Below, one piece after another: positions 17,329-25,788 of a stretch of 64,000 nucleotides of DNA. The position numbers and the translations under genes were made by a program. The stretch covers positions 62,001-126,000 of the forward strand of contig JAEDCN010000003.1 in assembly GCA_016294105.1 (NCBI GenBank), in the 5' to 3' direction. Below the pieces are notes generated by a model that was given only the letters and a program-made list of their open reading frames with translations, was not told the DNA's origin and searched no databases. Position 1 is the first letter of the stretch. Every line of letters begins with the position of its first letter. The stretch is from Treponema sp. (lineage in GTDB: Bacteria > Spirochaetota > Spirochaetia > Treponematales > Treponemataceae).

Positions 17329-19035
17329 CTATTCCTCCATCAACCAAGTTCTAATAAGCATGGCCACATCTTCTGGATGCTCCTTTGCCATGGATACGGC
17401 ATTTTCTTGCAATTCTGCACGGCGCCGCTCTTCAACAGACATGGTAACTTCCATTCCAGCCTGCTCTGCTTCCCAAATTGTCTTTTCACGCTCCAGCTGA
17501 CTTTGACGCAACAACTCCTCCTGCTTCAGGCGGCGGCGACGCTCGATGGAACGGCTGATGAGCCTGATAACCATAAAGGCAATCAAGATGGCGGCAACAC
17601 CAGCAATGGAAATCAGGATAGTGGTCTTTTGCTGGCGAGACCGCATGTAAGCCATGCTTTCTTCCTGGAATTGTTCGCTACGGTCGAAGCGGATATTCTG
17701 AACCGTTACAGAGTCTCCACGAGAACGATTGAAACCAATGGAATCCTGTACCAGCAATGTGGCAGCAGCAAGGTCAGCTGCATCAACAGGAATATATTCT
17801 CGCTCAATCTCACCATTTGGTGAAATAATCAGCTTACCCTTTTCATCATACACCTTCTTCCATGTACCATCAATGTTGACAGAAACAGTGATTCTGTCGA
17901 TGGTGGGGCTACGCTCCTTCTGATATTCCATGGTATTGATGACGTTATTCTGCTTTACACCAGTTTCCTCTGAGGTACCATACAGGTTGGACATATCGGA
18001 ATATACGGGAGGATTGTGTCCCTCTGTTCCAGCAGGCCCCTCAGGAGTAAGGGCGGTACCTGTCCAGCGCTTGGTAACGGTTTCTGATGATATGGGCAAA
18101 TAATCTCTATATTCAGAGTCATCGTAAGGAGTGTCGGGATTGTCAGCCTTGATCTCGATGGGAGTGTATTCAACACCAGACTGAATATCCTTAGACATAT
18201 CCATATCGATTTTTACGTTAAGATCACGAACACGATCCTTACCAAAGATTCCTTGCAGGGATTTGAGCACCTGGGCACGATAATACATTTCTTGCTCTCG
18301 GACCCATTTTTGTTCCTTGGCAATGATGTCTACCCGCTCGCTAGCTTCCATTCCCTCAAAATCATTAATGATGATTCCAGAATTATCGGAAATGGCAATG
18401 TTTTCAGCGGTAAGGCCTTCTACAGCCCGCATTAAAAGCTTTTGGATTCCTAAAATCTTCTTCTTGTTGCTGGTAATGTCGCTGCCTGGCTTGGGAGTGA
18501 TGATAACACTGGCAGTGGTGGGATTTTGATCCGCAGCAAAAAGAGCCTTGTCTGGCATGGTAAGGGTAACGTTAGCATCATCCACATCATCCAGAGCCTC
18601 AATGTGCTGGGTTACCATCTGGGTGATGGATCTCTGAAGGTTAACGTTTCGTTCAAAGTCGGTGGTTGTCCATCGTTCCACGTCAAAGAGGGCCCAAGGA
18701 TCCACGCTATTAGGAACCAAGTCCTCCCGCACAAGGATACTGCGCATACGACGGGCGGTGGCTTGGTCTGCCACGGAAATCTTTCCATCGGAGCTTACGT
18801 GGGCCTCTACATTTTCTTCTGACAAACGGAACAAGATATTGTCACGAGCAACGGTATCCGTGATGGCAACATCAAACAAGGGAACAGTTGTAGGAGCTGC
18901 AGAAATCCTTGTAACAAAAACAAGGACAACCACAACGGCAGCAATAATGCCAAAGAGTATAATCTTTTGGACTATAGACCACTTTGTCCATAGCCCCTTT
19001 GCTGAGTCAATCAACTTCTTCAGTTTTTCGTTCAT
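17329..19035 (-). CDS. fliF: Flagellar MS-ring protein FliF
   Basis: 568 residues. FliF forms the membrane-embedded MS ring on which the motor assembles. Transmembrane helices are visible near residues 24-45 and about 470-495, enclosing the periplasmic ring-building motifs (ADQATARRMRSILVREDLVP; RSITQMVTQHIEALDDVDDA). The C-terminal cytosolic tail ends in a FliG-binding segment (EHPEDVAMLIRTWLMEE). GGGAGG precedes the ATG. A 167-bp spacer with attenuator-like hairpins separates it from fliE. Confidence 0.96.
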   Translation of the reverse strand: MNEKLKKLIDSAKGLWTKWSIVQKIILFGIIAAVVVVLVFVTRISAAPTTVPLFDVAITDTVARDNILFRLSEENVEAHVSSDGKISVADQATARRMRSILVREDLVPNSVDPWALFDVERWTTTDFERNVNLQRSITQMVTQHIEALDDVDDANVTLTMPDKALFAADQNPTTASVIITPKPGSDITSNKKKILGIQKLLMRAVEGLTAENIAISDNSGIIINDFEGMEASERVDIIAKEQKWVREQEMYYRAQVLKSLQGIFGKDRVRDLNVKIDMDMSKDIQSGVEYTPIEIKADNPDTPYDDSEYRDYLPISSETVTKRWTGTALTPEGPAGTEGHNPPVYSDMSNLYGTSEETGVKQNNVINTMEYQKERSPTIDRITVSVNIDGTWKKVYDEKGKLIISPNGEIEREYIPVDAADLAAATLLVQDSIGFNRSRGDSVTVQNIRFDRSEQFQEESMAYMRSRQQKTTILISIAGVAAILIAFMVIRLISRSIERRRRLKQEELLRQSQLEREKTIWEAEQAGMEVTMSVEERRRAELQENAVSMAKEHPEDVAMLIRTWLMEE

Positions 19036-19104
19036 CTATGCCTCCCATAGGAGAGGTATTCCCCCCCTCCAACGAACGAACCAGAAACAATTTCTAATCG
19101 TTAT

Positions 19105-19147
19105 AAAAATGCCACTTATGGTGGCAATAGTTTTATCGCCACCATAA
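19105..19147 (-). promoter_or_regulatory. Attenuator-like alternative hairpins between fliE and fliF
   Basis: In minus-strand RNA order, TTATGGTGGC (19147-19138) can pair with GCCACCATAA (19125-19116), a 10-bp perfect stem. The second half of that stem also belongs to the hairpin TGCCAC-loop-GTGGCA (19126-19110), which is followed by TTTTTAT like an intrinsic terminator. The two structures are mutually exclusive, the layout of a transcription attenuator. Function is inferred only from sequence. Confidence 0.5.
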
Positions 19148-19202
19148 TTCCAAAACTGCAAACCATTGCAGAACAAATAATTACGATAGATACATAGGTA
19201 CG

Positions 19203-19553
19203 TTACCGTGTTGTAGTAATTTCGTTCCAGCTGCTAACCATGCGACTGATTACCGTCTGGGCAAGGCTTAAAGACATATTTGCCTCCGCCATGGCTGTTG
19301 TCACGTCGTGAATATCAACTGAATCAGGATCGATTATCATTTTTTCCACGTTGGCGGCGGAGGCCATCTGCTTGTTGTTTACATAATCCACAGCCTCCAC
19401 CAGATAACTGTCAAAGGAACGAGCCTTTCCCAGACCCTCACCCTGACTGGAACCAGACAACTGGCCTGCACCAGCCATACCACGGGCAGAAACAACTGGT
19501 GCAGAACCAATGTGAGCTGCGTGGGTTCGTGTCAATTCCAAGTTACCTATCAT
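19203..19553 (-). CDS. fliE: Flagellar hook-basal body protein FliE
   Basis: 116 residues. FliE joins the MS ring to the rod. The C-terminal half (FDSYLVEAVDYVNNKQMAS, IDPDSVDIHDVTTAMAEANM, then VISRMVSSWNEI) carries the family pattern. GGAGG lies 6 bp before the ATG. It is separated from flgC by 105 bp containing a triplicated 30-bp unit, and from fliF by an attenuator-like spacer. Confidence 0.95.
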   Translation of the reverse strand: MIGNLELTRTHAAHIGSAPVVSARGMAGAGQLSGSSQGEGLGKARSFDSYLVEAVDYVNNKQMASAANVEKMIIDPDSVDIHDVTTAMAEANMSLSLAQTVISRMVSSWNEITTTR

Positions 19554-19590
19554 CCTCTACCTCCAAAACTACATTTTCAATAAACAGCTA

Positions 19591-19680
19591 TCGCGCCCTT
19601 ATTTAGCTATCTGCAGGGCACGGCGCCCTTATTTAGCTATCTGCAGGGCACGGCGCCCTTATTTAGCTATCTGCAGGGCG
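19591..19680. repeat. Triplicated 30-bp unit at the flgC stop codon
   Basis: Three adjacent 30-bp copies at 19591-19620, 19621-19650 and 19651-19680. The last one (19651-19680) is the true 3' end of flgC (codons for ALQIAK and TAA); the other two lie downstream of the stop in the flgC-fliE gap. The copies differ at only one to three positions. Confidence 0.92.
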
Positions 19681-20114
19681 CTATTAAACATTTCCTTTGA
19701 TCCCTGAATTACAGAAGAGTTTGCCTCATAGGCACGGGATGCGGAAATCAAGTCTACCATTTCGTTTACCACGTTTACGTTGGGATACTCCACATAGCCA
19801 GCATTGGGACCAGACTTAATGGCATCTGGGTGGCTAGGATCATACACCATGCGCCCCTCGGAAGTGTCTGACACAATGCGACTTACCTTTACGCCCAATC
19901 CTGGACCCTCATCTAAATCAGAGGGAACGTAGGGATTGCGGAAGATGTTTTCCTGGCCCAAGGTTTGGAGCACCACAGTCTGACGCTGAAATTTTCCACC
20001 CTCCGGAGTACGGGTAGTGGAAGCATTGGCAATGTTGTTGGCGATAACGTCTGTGCGAAGCCGCTCAACGCTCATTCCTGTAGCTGCAATATTTATGCTG
20101 GTAAAAAGTCCCAT
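19659..20114 (-). CDS. flgC: Flagellar basal-body rod protein FlgC
   Basis: 151 residues, proximal rod subunit. The N-terminal rod/hook signature reads SINIAATGMSVERLRTDVIA NNIANAST-like (residues 7-32), and the C-terminal helix VNEMVDLISASRAYEANSSV is the conserved partner. A glycine-poor central domain is normal for FlgC. SD GGAGG is upstream. The 3' end has been duplicated in tandem beyond the stop codon. Confidence 0.96.
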   Translation of the reverse strand: MGLFTSINIAATGMSVERLRTDVIANNIANASTTRTPEGGKFQRQTVVLQTLGQENIFRNPYVPSDLDEGPGLGVKVSRIVSDTSEGRMVYDPSHPDAIKSGPNAGYVEYPNVNVVNEMVDLISASRAYEANSSVIQGSKEMFNSALQIAK

Positions 20115-20133
20115 TCTTTAATTCCTCCAAACC

Positions 20134-20550
20134 TTATTTCTGCATGGCGATTTTCACTTGGGAAAATTCAAAGGCCTGCATTTGGGTCAAAAGCTGGTAA
20201 TTCAGCTGTGTCTTTAAGATATCCATGGCTTCCTGCTCTGCATCCACGTTATTGCCGTTGGCCTTTGAGGTGGTGTAGTAGTCAGTTACCCGGCGCGGCT
20301 CCACATCATGATAATCCTGAAAGCCTTCAGACTGAATATGTCCCTCGTGGGTGGTAATCATCTGGAAGGCATCCTTGGAATTACGTTCAGACTCAATGGC
20401 ACGCTTAAGCTCACTTTCAAAGCTGATTGATGTTCGCTTGAAATTGGGTACCTCGGCGTTGGCCAAGTTGTTGGCAGATACCTGATACCGCAGGGTGCTC
20501 GCATCCATTGCTCTGTGCAACAAGTCTACAGACCGTGAAAATGAACTCAT
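20134..20550 (-). CDS. flgB: Flagellar basal-body rod protein FlgB
   Basis: 138 residues from the ATG at 20548-20550, which has GGAGG 9 bp upstream; a TTG 15 bp earlier overlaps that ribosome site. FlgB is a proximal rod subunit. RSVDLLHRAMDASTLRYQVS then ANNLANAEVPNFKR is the family N-terminus, and MDILKTQLNYQLLTQMQAFE the C-terminal helix. It is the first flagellar gene after hslU, with its own predicted promoters. Confidence 0.95.
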   Translation of the reverse strand: MSSFSRSVDLLHRAMDASTLRYQVSANNLANAEVPNFKRTSISFESELKRAIESERNSKDAFQMITTHEGHIQSEGFQDYHDVEPRRVTDYYTTSKANGNNVDAEQEAMDILKTQLNYQLLTQMQAFEFSQVKIAMQK

Positions 20551-20592
20551 TCCATTAACCTCCAAATTAGGTAAAACAAAAAAGGTTTTACT

Positions 20593-20633
20593 ATTCTAGT
20601 ACTTCATATCGGCAAATTCAAGTCGTATGTTTA
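20593..20633 (-). promoter_or_regulatory. Overlapping sigma-28-like and sigma-70-like promoters of flgB
   Basis: On the minus strand, TAAA (20630-20633), 16 bp and GCCGATAT (20606-20613) match the flagellar sigma-28 consensus (TAAA-N15-GCCGATAA) except for one extra spacer base and the last base. Overlapping it, TTGAAT (20616-20621), 17 bp and TAGAAT (20593-20598) match sigma-70. Both point at flgB, 43-60 bp upstream of its start, within the hslU-flgB gap. Confidence 0.6.
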
Positions 20634-20641
20634 GTAGAAAG

Positions 20642-22096
20642 CTACAAAATATACCGTGACAAATCTTGATTTTCCACAATATTCTGTAACCTTTTGTCCA
20701 CATACTCGCTGGTAATGGTGATTGTTTCTCCAGCGTGTTCGTCTGCCTCAAAGGAAAGCTCCTCCAAAAGGGTCTCCATGATGGTGTGAAGCCGCCGAGC
20801 ACCAATATTTTCTGAGCGAGAGTTTACGTCTGCTGCCAAGAAGCTCATGCGGTCAATGGCATCCTCGGAAAAGATAATGTTCACCTTTTCTGTGGCCAAC
20901 AGGGCGGCGTACTGCTTGGTAAGGGCGTTCTTGGGCTCCAACAAAATGCGGCGGAAATCCTCGGTGTGGAGGGAGTCCAGCTCAACCCGCAGGGGGAAGC
21001 GACCCTGAAGCTCAGGAATCAAGTCGGAGGGAGATGCCAAGCTGAAGGCACCTGCTGCAATGAACAGAATGTGGGTAGTGTCTACCACGCCATACTTGGT
21101 GTTAACCTTGGAGCCTTCCACAATGGGAAGAATGTCACGCTGAACACCCTCACGGGAAACGTCCTGACCACCACGCTCACCCTTTACTGCAATCTTGTCG
21201 ATTTCGTCAATAAAGATGATGCCAGACTGCTCTACCCGCTGACGAGCCTCGTCGGAAACCTTGTCTGGGTCGATCATTCTGTCAAGATGGTCTTCTGTCA
21301 AAATGATGCGGGCTTCCCGAATGGTAACGGTCTTCTTCTTGGAACGGTTTCCGTTGAACAAAGAGGTAATTTGACGCATTCCTGCTTCCAAATCCTCCAT
21401 ATTGCCACCAGCAAAAATTTCCATGGTGGGCATGTTGTTCTGCTTTTTCACTGTAACATCAACTTCACGCTCCTCCAATTTACCTTCCCGCAGCATGGTG
21501 CGGAATTTTTCACGGGTGGAGGAAAGCTGCTGGGCATCCTGACTTTCGATTTTTGGGGTGGAGCCACTGTCACTGGAAGTGGGAGCTGGTGTTCCAAAGA
21601 TGGTAAAGGGCAAAGTCCCACCAGATGAAGCATCACTAGCTTTTTCAGGGCGACTTCCAGGTAAGAGAAGATCAAGCAGGTCTTCCTCTACCCTCGTTTC
21701 TGCCTGCTGGCGAAGGGTTTCCTGCATTTCTTCCTTTACCATATTGTAGCCCACGGCCATAAGGTCACGAACCATGGATTCTACATCACGCCCCACGTAT
21801 CCAACCTCGGTGTACTTGGTGGCCTCCACCTTTAGAAAGGGAGCCTTGCATAGCTTTGCAAGACGACGGGCAATCTCTGTCTTTCCCACACCAGTGGGGC
21901 CAATCATCAGGATATTTTTTGGAGCCACTTCGTCACGAATGTCCTCGGACAAAAGAAGGCGACGATAGCGGTTTCGCAGGGCGATGGCAACTGCCTTCTT
22001 TGCCTGCTTCTGACCAATGATATAAGTATCAAGACGGGCTACGATTTCCTTTGGTGTCAAGGCTGATCCATCTTCTTTATGTTCCAGTACTTCCAT
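20642..22096 (-). CDS. hslU: HslU (ClpY) ATPase of the HslUV protease
   Basis: 484 residues. HslU is the AAA+ unfoldase that feeds proteins to HslV. Walker A MIGPTGVGKTEIARRLAKL near residue 65, ATKYTEVGYVGRDVESMVRD near 93, Walker B GIIFIDEIDKIA near 285 and the C-terminal HslV-docking end (QDLSRYIL) are present. The I domain (about residues 110-240) is variable and Gly/Ser-rich near residue 165. It starts 2 bp after hslV. Cytosolic. Confidence 0.97.
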   Translation of the reverse strand: MEVLEHKEDGSALTPKEIVARLDTYIIGQKQAKKAVAIALRNRYRRLLLSEDIRDEVAPKNILMIGPTGVGKTEIARRLAKLCKAPFLKVEATKYTEVGYVGRDVESMVRDLMAVGYNMVKEEMQETLRQQAETRVEEDLLDLLLPGSRPEKASDASSGGTLPFTIFGTPAPTSSDSGSTPKIESQDAQQLSSTREKFRTMLREGKLEEREVDVTVKKQNNMPTMEIFAGGNMEDLEAGMRQITSLFNGNRSKKKTVTIREARIILTEDHLDRMIDPDKVSDEARQRVEQSGIIFIDEIDKIAVKGERGGQDVSREGVQRDILPIVEGSKVNTKYGVVDTTHILFIAAGAFSLASPSDLIPELQGRFPLRVELDSLHTEDFRRILLEPKNALTKQYAALLATEKVNIIFSEDAIDRMSFLAADVNSRSENIGARRLHTIMETLLEELSFEADEHAGETITITSEYVDKRLQNIVENQDLSRYIL

Positions 22097-22098
22097 GA

Positions 22099-22656
22099 TT
22101 ACAGCTCCTTGGTGGAGGACAATTCTTCCACCGTAATGTGATTGTTTGTGTAAATGCAGATGTCTCCGGCAATTTTCAGGCTTTTTTCTGCAATTTCCTT
22201 GGCAGACAAGTCGGAGGATTCAAGATAAGCCAAGGCGGCGGCATAGGCATAATTTCCACCAGAACCGATGGCCAGCACATCCTTTTCTGGCTCGATAACA
22301 TCGCCAGTTCCAGAAATCAGCAGGATTTTATTTTGGTCTGCTACTAACAACAGGGCTTCCAGCTGACGGAGAGCCTTGTCGGTACGCCATTGCTTGGCAA
22401 GCTCCACCGCCGCACGAGTTAAATCTCCAGCATACTCTTTGATTTTTGACTCGAATTTATCAAAAAGATTAAAGGCATCGGCAGTGGCTCCTGCAAAACC
22501 AGTCAATATCTTGCCGTCATACATGCGGCGAACCTTGCGGGCATTGCCCTTCATAACAGTATTTCCCATGGTTACCTGACCATCGCCAGCCATGGCCACC
22601 TTGCCGTCTTTTTTTACTGCAATGACGGTGGTGCTACGAATCTGAGGTTTTTTCAT
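22099..22656 (-). CDS. hslV: HslV (ClpQ) threonine protease subunit
   Basis: 185 residues from the ATG at 22654-22656, which has AGGAG 7 bp upstream; a TTG two codons earlier is less likely. HslV is the proteasome-like peptidase chamber. STTVIAVKKDGKVAMAGDGQ holds the catalytic threonine after a short propeptide, and NARKVRRMYDGKILTGFAGA follows. The ATG lies 2 bp downstream of the xerC stop, so translation is probably coupled. Confidence 0.96.
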   Translation of the reverse strand: MKKPQIRSTTVIAVKKDGKVAMAGDGQVTMGNTVMKGNARKVRRMYDGKILTGFAGATADAFNLFDKFESKIKEYAGDLTRAAVELAKQWRTDKALRQLEALLLVADQNKILLISGTGDVIEPEKDVLAIGSGGNYAYAAALAYLESSDLSAKEIAEKSLKIAGDICIYTNNHITVEELSSTKEL

Positions 22657-22658
22657 TA

Positions 22659-23636
22659 TCAATCTCCTGAATTCCCATCATCACAAGCCACAGAAGGAGT
22701 CTGCCTTTCAGTGCCACCGTGAGGATGAGCTTGATTATATGTTTTTACCAGCTGAGCTGTAGTAATGTGTGTGTACCGTTGGGTAGTGGAAATACTAGAG
22801 TGACCAAGCATTTCCTGCACCATACGAACGTCCGCCCCATTTGACAGGAGGGCGGTGGCAAAGGTATGGCGAAAGGCATGGGGCGACACGGGATTGTTGG
22901 TTCCTTCCACCCCAGAATAGCGGGAAAGGATATAACGGATTCCTCTGGTGGTAAGCGCCCCACCATGATTATTCAAGAACAAGGCCCGAACAGGCTGACT
23001 GGCTCCATCGTTGCCAAAACGAAGCAGCTTTTGCTGCCGCTGGGGAAGATACTCCTTCAAGGCAGTGGATGCAGTGGGAGTAAAGAACACTCGGCGGTCC
23101 TTTCCACCCTTGCCCCGCACCATGGCGGAACTGAAGTCCTGGGAAAAATCCTCCAGGGTAAGGCCAGCCATCTCCGCAACACGACAGCCAGAGGAATAAA
23201 ACATCTGGAACAGAGCCTTGTCTCGGGCTTCCCACAACAAGGAGTTTTTTTCTGGTGCGGTACAAAGCTCCTGTACCTCAGAGGCTGTCATAAACTTTGG
23301 TAGCTGTTTGGGTTGCTTTACTGTATGAATTTCCAAGGCGGGATCCTTTTGGATGTAGTCAAAACGACGGCAATAGGCAAAGAGGGAACGAACTGCCGCC
23401 ACGAAGCGATTTACACTGGAGGCTGCAGCACCCTGCATGGTTAACTCTCCCATGCAATACCGTAAATCTTCCTTGGTAATGGAATCCAAGGGACGCTGAC
23501 CATCCAGAAAAGCCGCCAGCTTTCCCAAGTCATTGCCATAGCCTGCCAGGGTATTTGCAGAAAGGCAACGCACACCCTGTTGATAGGAGAGAAATTCTTC
23601 TATTGCTTCGGCAAGGCAGGCAGGACGAGAGCTCAT
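22659..23636 (-). CDS. xerC: Tyrosine recombinase XerC
   Basis: 325 residues. With XerD it resolves chromosome dimers at dif. The N-terminal SAM-like core-binding domain covers residues 1-100; the catalytic domain has SSGCRVAEMAGL (Arg near residue 165), HAFRHTFATALLSNGADV (His-x-x-Arg) and GHSSISTTQRYTHI (final His and nucleophile Tyr). It overlaps the topA stop by 4 bp. Named XerC by its position next to hslVU, as with codV in Bacillus. Confidence 0.93.
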   Translation of the reverse strand: MSSRPACLAEAIEEFLSYQQGVRCLSANTLAGYGNDLGKLAAFLDGQRPLDSITKEDLRYCMGELTMQGAAASSVNRFVAAVRSLFAYCRRFDYIQKDPALEIHTVKQPKQLPKFMTASEVQELCTAPEKNSLLWEARDKALFQMFYSSGCRVAEMAGLTLEDFSQDFSSAMVRGKGGKDRRVFFTPTASTALKEYLPQRQQKLLRFGNDGASQPVRALFLNNHGGALTTRGIRYILSRYSGVEGTNNPVSPHAFRHTFATALLSNGADVRMVQEMLGHSSISTTQRYTHITTAQLVKTYNQAHPHGGTERQTPSVACDDGNSGD

Positions 23637-25780
23637 GAGTCCAGGTCACCCTCGTCAATGATAGGAGTGGGATTTTCTCCAAGATGGAGATAATCACAGT
23701 CGGGATTGATACAGGCCTTGTAGCTACCGTTTTTCTTGTCGTATTTTTCCACCATGAACTGGCCACACTTGGGACAATACACGTCGATGGGCTTGAAATG
23801 ACTGATAAAGTCGCACTCAGGATAATTGGTACAACCGTAGAACTCCTTGCCACGGCCCTTTGTCTTTCGGGCTACAATCTCACCAGTACAACCAGGTCTG
23901 GGGCAGCGAGCCAAGGGAATGGAGCGGGTATTGTAGCACTCTGGGAAACCAGAACAAGCCAAGAAAAAGCCGAATCGACCAAGCTTTTTTACCATGTGAC
24001 GACCGCATTTGTCGCAAATCTTGTCGGTGGGCTCGTCCATGGAACCCTTCAGGCTTTCGTGGGTGGCCATGACGTTTTCCACCTTGTCTCGGAAGGGGAA
24101 GAAAAAGTCTCCCAGCATCTTTGACCACTGCACCTTGTCTTCTTCAATTTCGTCTAGCTCAGTTTCCACCCGAGCAGTAAAATTCTCGTTTACCACCTCT
24201 GGAAAGGACTCCACCAAAATGTCGTTGATCATTCGACCAAGGGGTGTGGGAACAAGCTGCTTGTTGCTGCGAGTAACATAGTAGCGATCCAGCAGCACGG
24301 AAATAATAGGTGCGTAGGTGGAAGGACGACCAATTCCCTTTTCTTCCAGAGTTTTTACGATGGAAGCATCGGTATAACGAGCAGGTCCTTGAGTAAAGTG
24401 CTGCTCAGGATAAAACTTCTGGGCGGTAAGCTCTTCTCCAACCTTTAATGAAGGCAGGGAGCCAGAGGAATCTTCCTTGGAGGAAAGCAATTTGATTACC
24501 TTGTAAAAGCCCTTGTCTACCACCTTGCTGGCAGAAACACGGAACAAGGCATGACCTGCCTGAATGTCCACGCTGGTGGTACGGGTCTTGGCATTGTTCA
24601 TCTGGCTAGAAACAAAGCGCTCCCAAATAATGGTGTAGAGCCGCAGCTGGTCTCGTGTAAGATATTCCTTTACAGAATCAGGTGTGTAGGAGGTGTAGGT
24701 GGGGCGGATACCTTCGTGGGCATCCTGAGCCTTTTTTCCCACAGTGTACTCGATAGGGGCTTCTGGCAGCTCATTGGGAAAATTTTCTCCCAGCCATTTC
24801 CGAACGTCATCGATGGCAGTTTGAGAAATACGTACTGAGTCGGTACGCATATAGGTAATAAGACCCACACGGGTAGAACCGATGTTCACACCTTCGTACA
24901 GCTGCTGGGCAATCTGCATGGTTTTGCGGGAGGTAAAGCCAAGACGATTGGCTGCTGCCTGTTGTAGCTTAGAGGTGGTAAAGGGTGGCTTGGGACGAAC
25001 AGTTTTTTCCGTGGCCTTAATGTCCACAACCGTGCAAACAGAACTACCAATTTCGTTGATAATAGCCTGTACCGATTTTTCGTTAGGCAGCTCAGGCTTT
25101 CTTTCCTGGTATTGCATCAGCTGGGCAGTGAACTTGGACTTTCCCTTGATGAAGTCTGCATCCAGGCTCCAGTATTCCTCAGGGATGAATTCCTCCACTT
25201 CCTTTTCCCGCTCGCAAATAAGTCGCAGAGCCACAGACTGAACACGTCCTGCAGAAAGACCATTTTTTACTTTCTTCCACAGCAGGGGAGAAAGATTGTA
25301 ACCCACCAATCTGTCTAGAATACGACGAGCCTTTTGGGCATTTACCTTGGCCTCATCAATATCGGAGGGGGCGGTAACTGCCTCGGTAATGGCTTGGGGA
25401 GTGATTTCGTTAAAAACAATTCGCTTAATGGGAGCAGAGGTCTTTCCCTCAAAGGCTTGTCGTAAATGCCAGGCGATGGATTCTCCTTCCCGGTCATTAT
25501 CGCTTGCCAGCAGCACTTCGTCAGCCTTCTTGGCATCCTTTTGCAGTTCCCGCAAAAGCTTTGCCCGCCCCCGAACCGTAATATATTCTGGGTTAAAGCC
25601 ATTGTCCACATCAATGGCCATGCGGGACTTGGGAAGGTCGATGAGATGGCCCATGGATGCCTTAACGGTATAACCAGTGCCAAGATATTTTTCTATTGTC
25701 TTTGCCTTTGCTGGAGACTCCACAATCACCAGCGTTGATTTTTTTGTCTTTTTCTTGGCAGTCGCCTTAGTTTCAGCCAT
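23633..25780 (-). CDS. topA: DNA topoisomerase I
   Basis: 715 residues, type IA topoisomerase that relaxes negative supercoils. The Toprim domain opens with TLVIVESPAKAKTIEKYLG and has LASDNDREGESIAWHLRQ near residue 95. The catalytic tyrosine is in GLITYMRTDSVRIS near residue 312. Three C-terminal four-cysteine zinc modules follow (CDKCGRH, CPRPGCTG, CPKCGQF). GAGG lies just before the ATG. Between dprA and xerC in the long block. Confidence 0.97.
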   Translation of the reverse strand: MAETKATAKKKTKKSTLVIVESPAKAKTIEKYLGTGYTVKASMGHLIDLPKSRMAIDVDNGFNPEYITVRGRAKLLRELQKDAKKADEVLLASDNDREGESIAWHLRQAFEGKTSAPIKRIVFNEITPQAITEAVTAPSDIDEAKVNAQKARRILDRLVGYNLSPLLWKKVKNGLSAGRVQSVALRLICEREKEVEEFIPEEYWSLDADFIKGKSKFTAQLMQYQERKPELPNEKSVQAIINEIGSSVCTVVDIKATEKTVRPKPPFTTSKLQQAAANRLGFTSRKTMQIAQQLYEGVNIGSTRVGLITYMRTDSVRISQTAIDDVRKWLGENFPNELPEAPIEYTVGKKAQDAHEGIRPTYTSYTPDSVKEYLTRDQLRLYTIIWERFVSSQMNNAKTRTTSVDIQAGHALFRVSASKVVDKGFYKVIKLLSSKEDSSGSLPSLKVGEELTAQKFYPEQHFTQGPARYTDASIVKTLEEKGIGRPSTYAPIISVLLDRYYVTRSNKQLVPTPLGRMINDILVESFPEVVNENFTARVETELDEIEEDKVQWSKMLGDFFFPFRDKVENVMATHESLKGSMDEPTDKICDKCGRHMVKKLGRFGFFLACSGFPECYNTRSIPLARCPRPGCTGEIVARKTKGRGKEFYGCTNYPECDFISHFKPIDVYCPKCGQFMVEKYDKKNGSYKACINPDCDYLHLGENPTPIIDEGDLDS

Positions 25781-25788
25781 ATCAACCT

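Noticed and set aside
19591..19680. CRISPR or IS end
   Set aside because: Three contiguous copies of the flgC 3' end without spacers; a tandem duplication explains them.
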